A program made the translations under genes and the position numbers. Shown here piece after piece: positions 28,201-38,745 of a DNA stretch of 64,000 nt (its first letter is position 1; each line of letters starts with the position of its first letter). The notes beneath the pieces are model-generated. The model saw only the letters and a list, made by a program, of their open reading frames with translations, was not told the origin of the DNA and did no database searches. This DNA is from Cinclus cinclus. Taxonomy: Eukaryota; Chordata; Aves; Passeriformes; Cinclidae. The stretch spans positions 3,137,001 to 3,201,000 of the forward strand of contig NC_085072.1 of the NCBI RefSeq assembly GCF_963662255.1, given 5' to 3'.

Positions 28201-31200
28201 GCACTGACCACCACAGCTGTGCGCTGAGGGGTGGCACAGCCCAGGGTGTCCACCCAGGTCACCCCTGGGAGCAGCAGGGATGTATGTCCCTTGTCCCCCA
28301 AAAATGCGAAGGGCACTTGGGCACCCACCCAGGGGGAGGTTGGATGGGCTGGTCTGCAGATCCCTGGTGGCCCCGTGGCTCGGTGTGAGAGACTGGCAGC
28401 CACTCATCTTCAAACTGGGCGAACTGGAGGCACTGGGGAGCTCGGAACCTTTGGGTTTGGCTGTCAGGTTCAGCGGCTGCGAGGTCTCCTGAGGAGGAGC
28501 AGGGGTGGAGGGTGAGGAGCTGTCCCCAGAGCCCCAGCCCAGGGTATGGAGGAGATTTTGGGGCTGTACCAGCGTTTGGAGGGATGTTTGGGGCTGTACT
28601 GGGAGCTGAAGGGATTTTTGGGGCTGCACCAGAAGCTGAAGGGGTTTCTGGGGCTGTACCAGAAGCTGAAGGTGTTTTTGGGGCTGTAGCAGGGTTTGTA
28701 GGGATTTTTGGGGCTGTAGCAGGGTTTGTCGGGATTTTTGGGACTGTACCGGGAGCTGAAGGGGTTTTGGGGCTGTACCAGGGTTTGTAGGGGTTTTTGG
28801 GGCTGTACCAGGAGCTGAAGGGGTTTTGGGGCTGTACCAAGGTTTGTAGGGATTTTTGGGGCTGTAGCAGGGTTTGTCGGGATTTTTGGGACTGTACCGG
28901 GAGCTGAAGGGGTTTTGGGGCTGTACCAGGATTTGTAGGGATTTTTGGGACTGTACTGGGAGCTGAAGGGGTTTTGGGGCTGTAGCAGGGTTTGTAGGGA
29001 TTTTTGGGGGCTGTACCTGCATCTGGAGGTGGCCCGGGCCCGCAGGTCTCTTCAGCGTGGGAGGAGGGGGGCTGTGCAGGAGCTGCACCGGGTAATCCAC
29101 TGCGGGGAGCAGAGGGACAGCATTTGGGGACAACAGGGACACGGCTGAGGGGGACAGGGACGGTGCCAGGGGCACCCAGCTCACCTGGTTTGCAGGGGAT
29201 GGGCTGGATGGGCAGAGCCAGCTGGGACTCGGGGGTGACCGGGAGGGGCTGGTGGCCAGGGGTGAAGGCAGGGATCATCACGTAGGGCATGTTGACCTGC
29301 TGGAGGGGACAGGGACACCAGATCAACGCCTGGGAGGGGACAGCAGGACACGGGGAGGTCGCCCAGAGTGATGAGGGGGACAGGGGAGGTGTGCCCTGCT
29401 TCTTTTACCTGGATCTGCTGCTGCAGGAGGTTGATCTTGTGCTGCTGCTGGATGAGTTGCTGCTGCTGCTTGGCAATCTGGGGAGGGGACAGGGGAGGTT
29501 GGTGACATCAAGGGCAGAGCTGGGCTGGCCTCCAGCCTGGCAGGAACTGGCCAGCACCACAAAAAAAAATTAAAAATAGAAAGGGGGGGGGGGGGGGGGG
29601 CTGCAGGGGGTCCCCAGGGCCACCTCAAGGGACACAAGAGCTAGGATGGACCTGTCACCCCCACCCCAGGTGTGACAGCAGTGTCACCCCTGCCTTTGGG
29701 AGAGGAAAAATCAGTGTTCAAGCAGCAGGTGAGCACAGGCAGGAGGCACCTGGGGTGGTTCGCTTGTGTTAAGGAGCTCAATCCCCATCTCCATCCGCCC
29801 TCGGTCCTCTGAGCTGGGAGGGCACAGGAGGAGTTTAGGGGGCTCAGGGGTGATGAAGAGAGGAGTTTGGGGGGTTCAGGAGGAGTCTGGGGGGCTCAGG
29901 GCTGATGCAGAGCTGAAGTTTCAGGGTTCAGGATGGAGGAGCTGGGGGGCTCTGCATGGACGGAGGAGTTGGGGGGATTTGGGCTGATTATTGAGGAACT
30001 GGGGGGCTCAGAATGACTGGGGGGGCTCAGGAGGAGCTGTGGGGCTCATGACGAGCTGGGGGGTTCAGGAGGAGCTGTGGGGGTTCAGGAGGAGCTGTGG
30101 GGTTCAGGAGGAGCTGGGGGGGTTCAGGAGGAGCTGGGGGGTTCAGGAGGAGCTGTGGGGTTTAGGAGGAGCTGGGGGGTTCAGGAGGAGCTGGGGGGGT
30201 TCAGGAGGAGCTGTGGGGTTCAGGAGGAGCTGGGGGGTTCAGGAGGAGCTGTGGGGTTTAGGAGGAGCTGGGGGGTTCAGGAGGAGCTGTGGGGTTTAGG
30301 AGGAGCTGTGGGGTTCAGGAGGAGCTGGGGGGTTCAGGAGGAGCTGGGGGGGTTCAGGAGGAGCTGTGGGGTTTAGGAGGAGCTGTGGGGTTCAGGAGGA
30401 GCTGGGGGGTTCAGGAGGAGCTGGGGGGGTTCAGGAGGAGCTGTGGGGGTTCAGGAGGAGCTGTGGGGTTCAGGAGGAGCTGGGGGGTTCAGGAGGAGCT
30501 GTGGGGTTCAGGAGGAGCTGTGGAGCTCAGGAGGAGCTCGGGGGCTCAGGGATGATTATGAAGGAGCTTTGGGATGGGAACAGACAATAAGACCCCAGAT
30601 CCACCTCCCTGCCGCTCCTGACCCTGCGATCCCAAAGGGATCCCAAAGGGATGGACAGTCCCCACCTGCTCCTGCTGCTGCCGTGCCAGCTCCATCTGCT
30701 GCTGCTGCTTCTCAAAGAGCATGGTGGCCATGTTCTTCTGCTCCGAGTGCGCCGTCAGCAGCTGGTCCCGCAGCGTGGACAGCTGGTTGATCATCACCAG
30801 CAGCTGCAGCTCCTTCTCTGCCAGGCTCTCCTGGGTTCCTGGGGAAAAAAAAAAATAAAAACCCACTGGGTGAAGGTTGGGAGGGGGGAGTGAGTCTGGA
30901 GCACAAGGTGGGATGGAGGTGGGTTTATTTGAGGAGTGTAGTTCTCATTTCTTTTGACCAGGGAGAGAGATCAAAGTCTTTGGGGTGGGAAATGTGAGGC
31001 AGAGAAGTCCTACAGCCACCACTAGGTGACCAGGGAATGTCAAATTTGGGAGGGATGGAAAGATCCTCACATGCTGAACCCCGCCATGCAGTCAGAGATG
31101 TTCACCCCCACCCAAAAAAAAAAAAAATCAATTTAAAAAGGGACAAATCCCTATTAAAAGTGGACATGTCCCCTCCTGCTTTGGTGGGTGCTCGCAGCTG

Positions 31201-32810
31201 GGACAGAGGGGGAGGTTGGTGGAGGTGGATCCCACCTTTCACTTCCTTGGAGTCAGCCGTGTTCCTGCCCAACAGCCGCTCCTTCCAGTCACTGGACAGC
31301 AGCTTCTCGATGGTTGGCATCACTGGGGACAGAGACAGGGACAGGGACAGGGACAGAGGACAACCACGTGAGCACATCCCATGGCTCAGCCTATCCCGCA
31401 TCTCTGGGAAAATCCTGAGGGATTTGGGTTAGGGAAGGGATCCCAAGAGGCCCCTTGGGAACTGGCCACCAGAATGGCTCCTCCAGGAGTCCCCGGCACA
31501 GGATGGACACTGGGATGGCTCCTCCAGTGGTCCCTGGCACAGGATGGACACTGGGATGGCTCCTCCAGGAGTCCCCGGCACAGGATGGACACTGGGATGG
31601 CTCCTCCAGGAGTCCCTGGCACAGGATGGACACTGGGATGGATCCTCCAGTGGTCCCTGGCACAGGATGGACACTGGGATGGCTCCTCCAGGAGTCCCTG
31701 GCACAGGATGGACACTGGGATGGATCCTCCAGTGGTCCCTGGCACAGGATGGACACTGGGATGGCTCCTCCAGGAGTCCCTGGCACAGGATGGACACTGG
31801 GATGGCTCCTCCAGGAGTCCCCAGCACAGCACTGGCCAAAGCCCTGCCAGGACAAGGGGCTGGCCCCGGGAATCCCACCAATCCCAGATCCCACCCAAAC
31901 CCCTGCGGTGTCAATCCCATCCCAGTGCCATCGGATGGGCACGACAGGAATGACAGTGAGGTTTATAGGGAATGGGCTGGAACGCCTCAAGAGGACCCCA
32001 AGCATTCCATGGGGTTTGTCCCCAATAAACTTTTCCCACCTTCCTTCAGGTTCCTGTTGAAGTCCAGCTTCTCCTGGCCACCACCAGCCGGCTCGAAGGC
32101 GGAGCGCTGGGGCTCGGGAATGTCCCCGGTGGGAGAGCGGGATTCCTGTGGGACACAGAATGTCACTGGGCGCTGCTGCCACCACCAGGGACGCCCCCAG
32201 GATGGGAGATCCTGATCTGCTGGGATGCTGAGAGATGACTCCAACAGGGTGAATCCCATCTAGAGAGCACCGTGCTGGAAATATTGGAATTTTCTCTCCT
32301 TTATCCAGCCTTTCCCCTCTGAGGGCAGAGCAGGGAGCTGTCAGGGAGAGGGAAAACCCAAGGACAAAAGGGAGACTGAAGGCATGGGGAACATCTGGAG
32401 GGACCTGTGGGGGGTTCCACGCCAAAGCTGAAGCCCTCAAAGCCCAGGGATTATCCAAAAGGAGCCAAAAACCCTTGGGAGAGCCTCAGATTTCAGTTTT
32501 AATTCCTTGGGATGAGGAAAAACCATGCGGGGGAGCAGCCACCGCCTCTTCCCTGGGATGGGAGGGTCTGGAGCAGGGATGGGGACAGCCCCACGTTTGT
32601 CACACCCACCTGTGGCAGGGCCTGGGGGTCGGTTCCATCCCTGGGTGGTGGCCCCGGGGGTTCATGGGGTCGGGGCTCGGTGCTGGGGGCAGCCCCCGGG
32701 GGGATTTCGGGGCCGCTCTCCTTCTTCTCCTCGGTCTTGATGGTGCAGTTCACCATGGTGCCCGCTCCATCCAGCTCCGGGGGTGGGGACACGGGGCTCC
32801 TCATGGACAT
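25222..32810 (-). CDS. SOX13: Transcription factor SOX-13 (13 coding exons)
   Basis: Minus-strand exons in order: 32811-32610 (ATG at 32810), 32145-32040, 31322-31236, 30838-30666, 29477-29409, 29299-29185, 29099-29017, 28488-28329, 27773-27664, 27559-27463, 27381-27238, 26363-26147 and 25495-25222. Phases agree, giving 611 residues (human 622 from memory). The start MSMRSPVS and [13 protein letters not shown] match SOX13. A leucine-zipper coiled coil (Leu137, 144, 151, 158) precedes a Q-rich box (about 174-212). The HMG box spans about 413-489 ([19 protein letters not shown] to YKYKPRPKR), and the tail is acidic ([19 protein letters not shown]). SOXD proteins lack a classical activation domain, dimerise through the coiled coil and bind AACAAT-type sites in the nucleus. 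The N-terminus and tail exclude SOX5 and SOX6. The acceptor of the VNMP exon is NAGNAG, and the donor after the second HMG exon runs into (TTAA)n. Confidence 0.97.
25570..26090. repeat. Degenerate minisatellite in the last SOX13 intron
   Basis: Variable copies of GTCACCAGGTGAACACCC and GGGCACCAACCCCATGGGC occupy nearly the whole intron between the second HMG exon and the last exon. Confidence 0.8.
26120..26146. repeat. (TTAA)n at a SOX13 splice donor
   Basis: ATTAATTAATTAATTAATTA directly adjoins exon 26147-26363, so that the minus-strand donor GTAATT is part of the repeat. Confidence 0.9.
26575..26985. repeat. 44-bp minisatellite between the HMG-box exons
   Basis: Nine copies of a 43-44 bp unit containing CACCTCCAGGGATTCACCCC. 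A degraded second repeat (CCCATCCCTCCAGGGGATG type) follows at 27040-27235 and reaches the next exon. Confidence 0.95.
27790..28195. repeat. 39-bp minisatellite in a SOX13 intron
   Basis: About ten copies with a 39-bp period containing GTGCCAGTGGTCACCTCGCT. It starts about 20 bp from exon 27664-27773, so the acceptor region borders the array. Thirteen-codon periodicity opens long frames. Confidence 0.95.
28545..29016. repeat. Array carrying donor-like units in a SOX13 intron
   Basis: Copies of about 40-60 bp containing GGGATTTTTGGGGCTGTACC and GGAGCTGAAGGGGTTTTGGG fill a 528-bp intron. On the minus strand each CTGTACC reads GGTACAG, the same sequence as the authentic donor at 29016. Confidence 0.9.
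29584..29600. repeat. Poly(G) run in a SOX13 intron
   Basis: About 17 G after a short A-rich stretch. It reads C-rich in the SOX13 transcript. Confidence 0.9.
29820..30545. repeat. 18-19 bp minisatellite in a SOX13 intron
   Basis: More than 30 copies of GGAGGAGCTGTGGGGTTCA with GGGGGG variants. The array occupies most of the intron between the coiled-coil exon (30666-30838) and exon 29409-29477. Confidence 0.95.
31476..31844. repeat. 41-bp minisatellite, copy A
   Basis: Nine copies with an exact 41-bp period (31476 to 31804) containing GGCTCCTCCAGGAGTCCC and CACAGGATGGACACTGGGAT. The array and about 200 bp of its right flank, up to the donor of exon 32040-32145, recur at 33239-33845. Confidence 0.95.
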
Positions 32811-33238
32811 CCTGAGGACAGCAGGGACGTCACTATGGTCACAGGGCACCCTCTCCCAGCCTGGCCGCACTCTGGGGTGCCCCACTGTGCAAGGACAACA
32901 TCCCTGGGTTTGCCATGAGCAAAGCTGAGCTCTCGTTCCCGGTTTTCCAGGTTTTTGGGGCTCAGTCCTCAGGGAAATCTTGGAATGGAGGAATAAATTC
33001 CTAAAGGCGATGTAGAGATTGGGACTGAGGGACAACCTGAGGGACCTTCATGCCACCTCCAGCGAGCCCAGGCTCAGGGTGACAGGGACCTGTGCCAGCC
33101 CTCCAGGGGTGCCCAGGTCCCCCTCAGTGCTCCAGGAACGTGCCCAGAAAGCCACTGGAGCAGCCACAGGTTTCCCGCTCTGATGGGAAGTGGAAATCCT
33201 GGCTCTGCCCAACAATGGCTGGGGCTGTCCACCAGAAC

Positions 33239-33845
33239 AGTTCTTCCAGTAGTCCCCAGCACAGAATGGACACTGGGATGGCTCCTCCAGGAATCCCTGG
33301 CACAGGATGGACACTGGGATGGATCCTCCAGTGGTCCCTGGCACAGGATGGACACTGGGATGGCTCCTCCAGGAGTCCCTGGCACAGGATGGACACTGGG
33401 ATGGATCCTCCAGGAGTCCCTGGCACAGGATGGACACTGGGATGGCTCCTCCAGTGGTCCCTGGCACAGGATGGACACTGGGATGGATCCTCCAGGAGTC
33501 CCTGGCACAGGATGGACACTGGGATGGATCCTCCAGGAGTCCCTGGCACAGGATGGACACTGGGATGGCTCCTCCAGTGGTCCCTGGCACAGGATGGACA
33601 CTGGGATGGCTCCTCCAGGAGTCCCCAGCACAGCACTGGCCAAAGCCCTGCCAGGACAAGGGGCTGGCCCCGGGAATCCCACCAATCCCAGATCCCACCC
33701 AAACCCCTGCGGTGTCAATCCCATCCCAGTGCCATCGGATGGGCATGACAGGAATGACAGTGAGGTTTATAGGGAATGGGCTGGAACACCTCAAGAGGAC
33801 CCCAAGCATTCCACGGGATTTGTCCCCAAAAACATTTCCCACCTT
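33239..33845. repeat. 41-bp minisatellite, copy B, with duplicated flank
   Basis: Ten copies with the same exact 41-bp period (33239 to 33608). They are followed by about 200 bp nearly identical to 31845-32040 that ends in the same CCCACCTT donor-like sequence. This is a local duplication upstream of the SOX13 start-codon exon. Confidence 0.95.
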
Positions 33846-33965
33846 TCTCACTCCCGCTTCCAGGGCTGCCAGCTCCGAATCCAAGAGCGAGCGCCGGGAT
33901 CGGCGGTGCCCACGGGGCAGTGCCCACGGGGATTTGGCTTCTCCAGGCCACCAGCCCTCACACCA
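33846..33965 (-). pseudogene. Possible decayed copy of the second SOX13 coding exon
   Basis: On the minus strand this stretch ends in a donor-like AAG|GTGGGAAA next to the duplicated flank and contains GGCTGGTGGCCTGGAGAAGC. That resembles GGCTGGTGGTGGCCAGGAGA in exon 32040-32145. The reading frame is not kept. The resemblance is partial and needs an alignment. Confidence 0.35.
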
Positions 33966-34194
33966 CCCACCAAGAATGGGAACAAGCATTGTCCTCGCCT
34001 TTCAGGCAGGAATAATGGGAAAAGGAGGCTTTAAGGAAGGGATTTACCCCGCACGCTGACGGCAATCGGGACCTGGGTTGTGGGACAGCACCTTCCACCC
34101 CAAACCCAGCACCCTGTCACCTCCCAAACCCCCATTAGGAGCCCCTAAACCCAATTTGGGGGTGCAAAGTGGGGTAGGGAAGGCTGAGCTGGGC

Positions 34195-34470
34195 CGCCCG
34201 GCTTGGGGGCAGCAATTACATAACAAACAAAACCCGGCTCAAGCTGCGAATTAATCAAACGGCTGAAAATAAAACCTTCCTCTCAGGAACTTCAAACAAA
34301 AGAAATGAAAACAACAAGGCCGGCTGGGTAATGAAAAGCCAGGGCTGTGAATAGGGGACAAAAGGAAGTGGAACAATGGGGTGTTGGACAAAAGCAATAA
34401 AGTAAAGGGAAGTGTGACAGCTCCACAATAGGGCACTGTGCTCGCCAGCCTTTCTGATCTTAGCGGGCCT
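34195..34470. other. Non-repetitive AT-richer island upstream of the SOX13 CDS
   Basis: Unique sequence with GGAACAATGGGG, GGACAAAAGGAAG, GGACAAAAGCAATAAAG and GCGAATTAATCAAACGG. Several are SOX/TCF-like cores. It could be an intronic enhancer of SOX13. The surrounding 33966-35580 otherwise holds two long poly(A)/poly(T) tracts (34813-34842, 35020-35044) and no recognisable gene. Confidence 0.3.
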
Positions 34471-34813
34471 TTTTTTAATCTCGGTTCCCTCGCCCTCCTC
34501 CGAACAAACCCGCCGGGTTTCCTCCCGGCCCCGCATCGCCCGGGGGCTGCCGCATCCTGCGGCGCCCCTTCCTGCCCTGGCTCACCTTGGCCGGGGCCAC
34601 CCGGCTCCCAAAATCCATGGCCGGGAAGGGCTGGACAAGGTGGGGAACTGTGCCCGCTCCAGCAAGGATTGGTTTTGTGGGGTTGTTACAGGTGGGGAAA
34701 CTGAGGCAGGAATGCGTAGCACGACACCTGAGCCCCTCAGGTGTGCGTGAAACTCTGGGGTTTTTTTCCAGCTTTTTTCCAGCTTTTTTTTTTTTGGTTG
34801 TTTTTTCCACACC

Positions 34814-34844
<31 letters not shown>

Positions 34845-35584
34845 AAGTTTTGTCGGTTTGAGACAGGCACAAAATCCCATCCCACCCCTCCCGTTCCCAT
34901 TGTGCTTCACCTCCCGGTGCCACTGGAAATTTACTCTTCAAATGGGGCCAGCCCTTTAATAGGGCCGTGTTTGAAAGAGGCCTCATTAAGGGTTTGTTAT
35001 CCATTCTGCCGAGCAAACAAAAAAAAAAAAAAAAAAAAAAAAAAGGGAAAAAGGGGAAAACGGCGCCCGTTATCTCATTCCAGGCGGGTCTCAGGTGTGG
35101 GCTCCGGGGCTGCCTGGGGCACACAATGGGCACGGAACAATAGCCCTGGCACCAGCGCTGAAAGGGATCTTCTTGGTTTTTAATGTTCCCCATTTAATCC
35201 AGGGTGGGGAGGAAGGGAGGGAACGGGGTTGGGATGGAAAGTGCCAGCCAGGAGGATGGAAACAGATCCCAAATCCTCATGGATCCTTCCTTCCCTCACA
35301 GCGTTTTGGGGGCTCATCCCACAAGCAGCAAAACCCTGAAACTCCCAAATTTCGCCTTTCCTCCAAATCCCAGCCCAGCAACTCCAATATTTTGGGGATG
35401 GTGACAGCCTTTATTCCCCAGTTCGTACCCGTGAACGGCACGTCCTGCAATTCTCCCGGTGGCCGTGCCACCCTTCCTGCCCGCCAGCCAGGCCTGATCC
35501 TATCGGCCCTGGTTGTGTGGAGCAGAACTGCTCCAGGGGCCGGGAAAAGGGGATTAGGTGCCAGAAAATTCCCACCCTGCCCAG

Positions 35585-35900
35585 CACCGGTTTGGGGATC
35601 CCAGAGGTGCCAAAATCCCGGCACTGCGGGAGTTTGGGGATCCAAGAGATGCCAAGATCCTGGAACAGCAGGAGTTTGGGATCCAGATGTTGAGATCCCG
35701 GCTCTGCAGGAATTTGGGATCCAGATGCTGAGATCCCGGCTCTGCAGGAATTTGGCATCCAGGAGATGCCAAGATCTTGGTACTGCAGGAGTTCAGGAAT
35801 TCAAAGGGGCAACAAGATTCCAGAACTAAGAGATGTGGGGATCCAGAGATGCCGAGATCCTGGCACCGCAGGATCTCGGGGTTCCCAGAGCCACCAAGAC
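35585..35900. repeat. Minisatellite of about 36 bp
   Basis: About eight copies of TTTGGGATCCAGATGCTGAG and GATCCCGGCTCTGCAGGAA variants. Confidence 0.85.
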
Positions 35901-36649
35901 CCCTCACCCCATGTCACATCACTCCTGTCTCAGGGCTCAATCTGGGGACAATCCCACCCCAGAGACCCTTGGCAAGTTGACTGCGGGATCTGGGCTGCCC
36001 AAATTTTTGGGATGACCCAGCCCTCTACTGCTCATCAGGTTGTCCCAGCTCTTAGAGTTTTTGCTCTCCTCCCTCCCAAAGCTCTCCATCCACAGCTCAT
36101 CCCTTCAAGAACCCACCGTGATGCCAAATCATCCAAAAAAAAAAAAAAAAAACCCAAAACCCTCATCCCATCACTGCAAAACAGGGAAAAATCCAAAAAG
36201 GAAACACCGAAAGAGCAACGACGGCACGAGCAGCAGCCCCGACACCCCTGGGAGGGGGCAGAGGAAAAAATAAAGACACACACGGAGATTTTCCTCTTCC
36301 AGGCAGGACCTGAGGAATCCCGGCCGGCCACCGGGACAGACAATAGCCCATCTCCTGCCAGACTTTCCTGCCAGACTTGGAATGTCCTCTCGGAGCCGCT
36401 TCCAAGAGTTTCCGCCCCGGGTGTCTTCCAAGAGAAAAGAATGGATGTTTGCTCCTCCGTGCCCGGGCAGGGAGTGCCAGGGGTGGCCGATGTCCCTGGT
36501 TGTGGGAAGTTCACGGAGCTGCCGTCCCTTCCCTGGGGATCCAGAGAATCGCGGGATGGGGAGATCATTCCTTGGAAAAGGCAGGTGTGGGAGGTGGAAT
36601 GTGAGAGGGGGAAAATATGGATGAGGAAATGCAAGACCACATGGTCTGC

Positions 36650-36847
36650 TGGTTCTTAAAAACGGGGGTTTTAAACCAAAAAGGGAACGGGATGAGGGTT
36701 TTTAGACTCAGAAATGCCACCAGCAGCACGTGAGAGCCACAGGGTTTGCTGGTTCTGGAAAATTGGGTTTTTAACCCCAAAAAAGGGGCAACTGGATGAG
36801 GGTTTTTAGACTCAGAAATGTCACCAGCAGCACGTGAGAGCCACAGC
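36650..36847. repeat. Tandem duplication of about 104 bp
   Basis: GATGAGGGTTTTTAGACTCA occurs at 36691 and again about 104 bp later, with the flanking AGCAGCACGTGAGAGCCACA copied too. The rest of 35900-38190 shows no gene or clear element. Confidence 0.85.
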
Positions 36848-38189
36848 TCCATGTGTCACTGCTCTCAGCACGTGTCCCCTGCCAGGGCTCTGTCCCCACC
36901 CCACTGCCCCACAAAGCAGCAGCGGAAACGCTCCGAATTTGGGCTCAGCCCAATCCTCGGCTGACTCCGCGTTCTCGACACCTCACCTGCACTCAGCAGC
37001 TGAAAAACCCAAAGCCCCTCTTCCCAGAGAGCTCAGGGAGCCGGAAAAGCTGCAAAATCCATGCAGGGATGGGAGATTTTTGGTGGGCACGGGAGATTTG
37101 GGGATGGGGATGGGGATGGCTCTGAGGGGCAGCAGGAGCAGGATGGGAATTGGCTGGCAGTGCCCAATGGAAAATCCCCATCCCAAAGATACCCCAAATG
37201 TCCCTTTCCATCCTGGAAAGGTCTTTGGGGTGAGCAGGAGCTGGGATTTCACCCAAACCAGGCAGGGATTTGTCCATCCCCCACCCTAAAAAGCAATTCC
37301 TTCCCCGAAGGACAAACGACATCCGGAAACATCCGGAAACGTCCCCACGGGGTCAGGGCACAGCGGTGACGCTCCGGTGACAACACCGGCATCACGGAAA
37401 CTCCCGGGAACAGGAAGGAGTGGGGGTCACCCCTCTGCTTGTGCCACCCCAAATTCCACCAGGTCCCCTCTCCATGCTGGTGTCCCCATGGGGGATGTCA
37501 CCTCCTCACCCCTGGAATTGTTTCAGCACAGCCACGTTACGGGGTTTTTTTTTTTTTTTTGGGGTGGGGGGGGGGGAGGGAGCAGCAATTTTCCATCTTT
37601 TAAGATGGGAAGGAGCAATCCAGGTCTCCAGGGTGCTCACAGAAGTTTGGATCCTAAAGAAATTACCATTTTTTAACAATTTATCTCAAAAAAATCCCAG
37701 CCTGCCCTTTCCAAAGGCATCCAGGCCATATCCAGGGTTATTAATTAATTAATTTCCTGATGAATTCTGGCAGAGTTTTGGGGTTAAATCAAATTAATCC
37801 CACTTTTTAAAACTTAACAGGGAAAATAACAGGGATCCATTCCTAAATTCTCTCAAATGCAAGGTGGGGAGGAGAAGAGGAATTCCCAGGCTGGGCCAAG
37901 GGGAAGAGGAGGATCTGGGAGGCTCCATGGGGTGCTCCATGCTCTCCATCCGGGATGTTTTCCATCCCCTCCAAATCCCAGGACACCCTGGGGTCCCAGG
38001 AAATGGGGTGAGGACTAAACTGCAGCTGCTTTTCCCATGGGATTATCCCTCTTGGCCAAATCCAACTCATCCCCTTGGGGCTTCACCTCCCAATGTCCAG
38101 CAGGATTCCGGTGGGTGGGAATGGGAAAACAAGGGCCCCAACAAAGCTCAATAAGGGTGAGTCAACCCCCACACATTCCCTGTGGGAAT

Positions 38190-38745
38190 TGGGACCAGGA
38201 TCCATGCCCCACCCATCACTGGGATCCATTGGATCCATGCCCCACACATCACTGGGATCCATTGGATCCATGCCCCACACATCACTGGGATCCATTGGAT
38301 CCATGCCCCACCCATCACTGGGATCCATTGGATCCGTGTCCCACACATCACTGGGATCCATTGGATCCGTGCCCCACACATCACTGGGACCAGGATCCGT
38401 GCCCCACACATCACTGGGATCAGGATCCATGTCCCACCCATCACTGGGATCCATTGGATCCATGTCCCACCCATCACTGGGATCCATTGGATCCGTGCCC
38501 CACACATCACTGGGATCCATTGGATCCATGCCCCACACATCACTGGGACCAGGATCCGTGCCCCACTCATCACTGGGATCAGGATCCATGCCCCACCCAT
38601 CACTGGGATCCATTGGATCCATGCCCCACACATCACTGGGATCCATTGGATCCATGCCCCACACATCACTGGGATCAGGATCCGTGCCCCACACATCACT
38701 GGGATCAGGATCCGTGCCCCACACATCACCAGGATTGATTCCATC
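38190..38745. repeat. 33-bp minisatellite
   Basis: About 16 copies of a 33-bp unit (CACATCACTGGGATCCATTG plus GATCCATGCCCC) with shorter variants. The 11-codon period opens frames above 200 residues on both strands, all repeat artefacts. Bases 38750-40560 show only A- and T-rich tracts and no gene. Confidence 0.95.
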
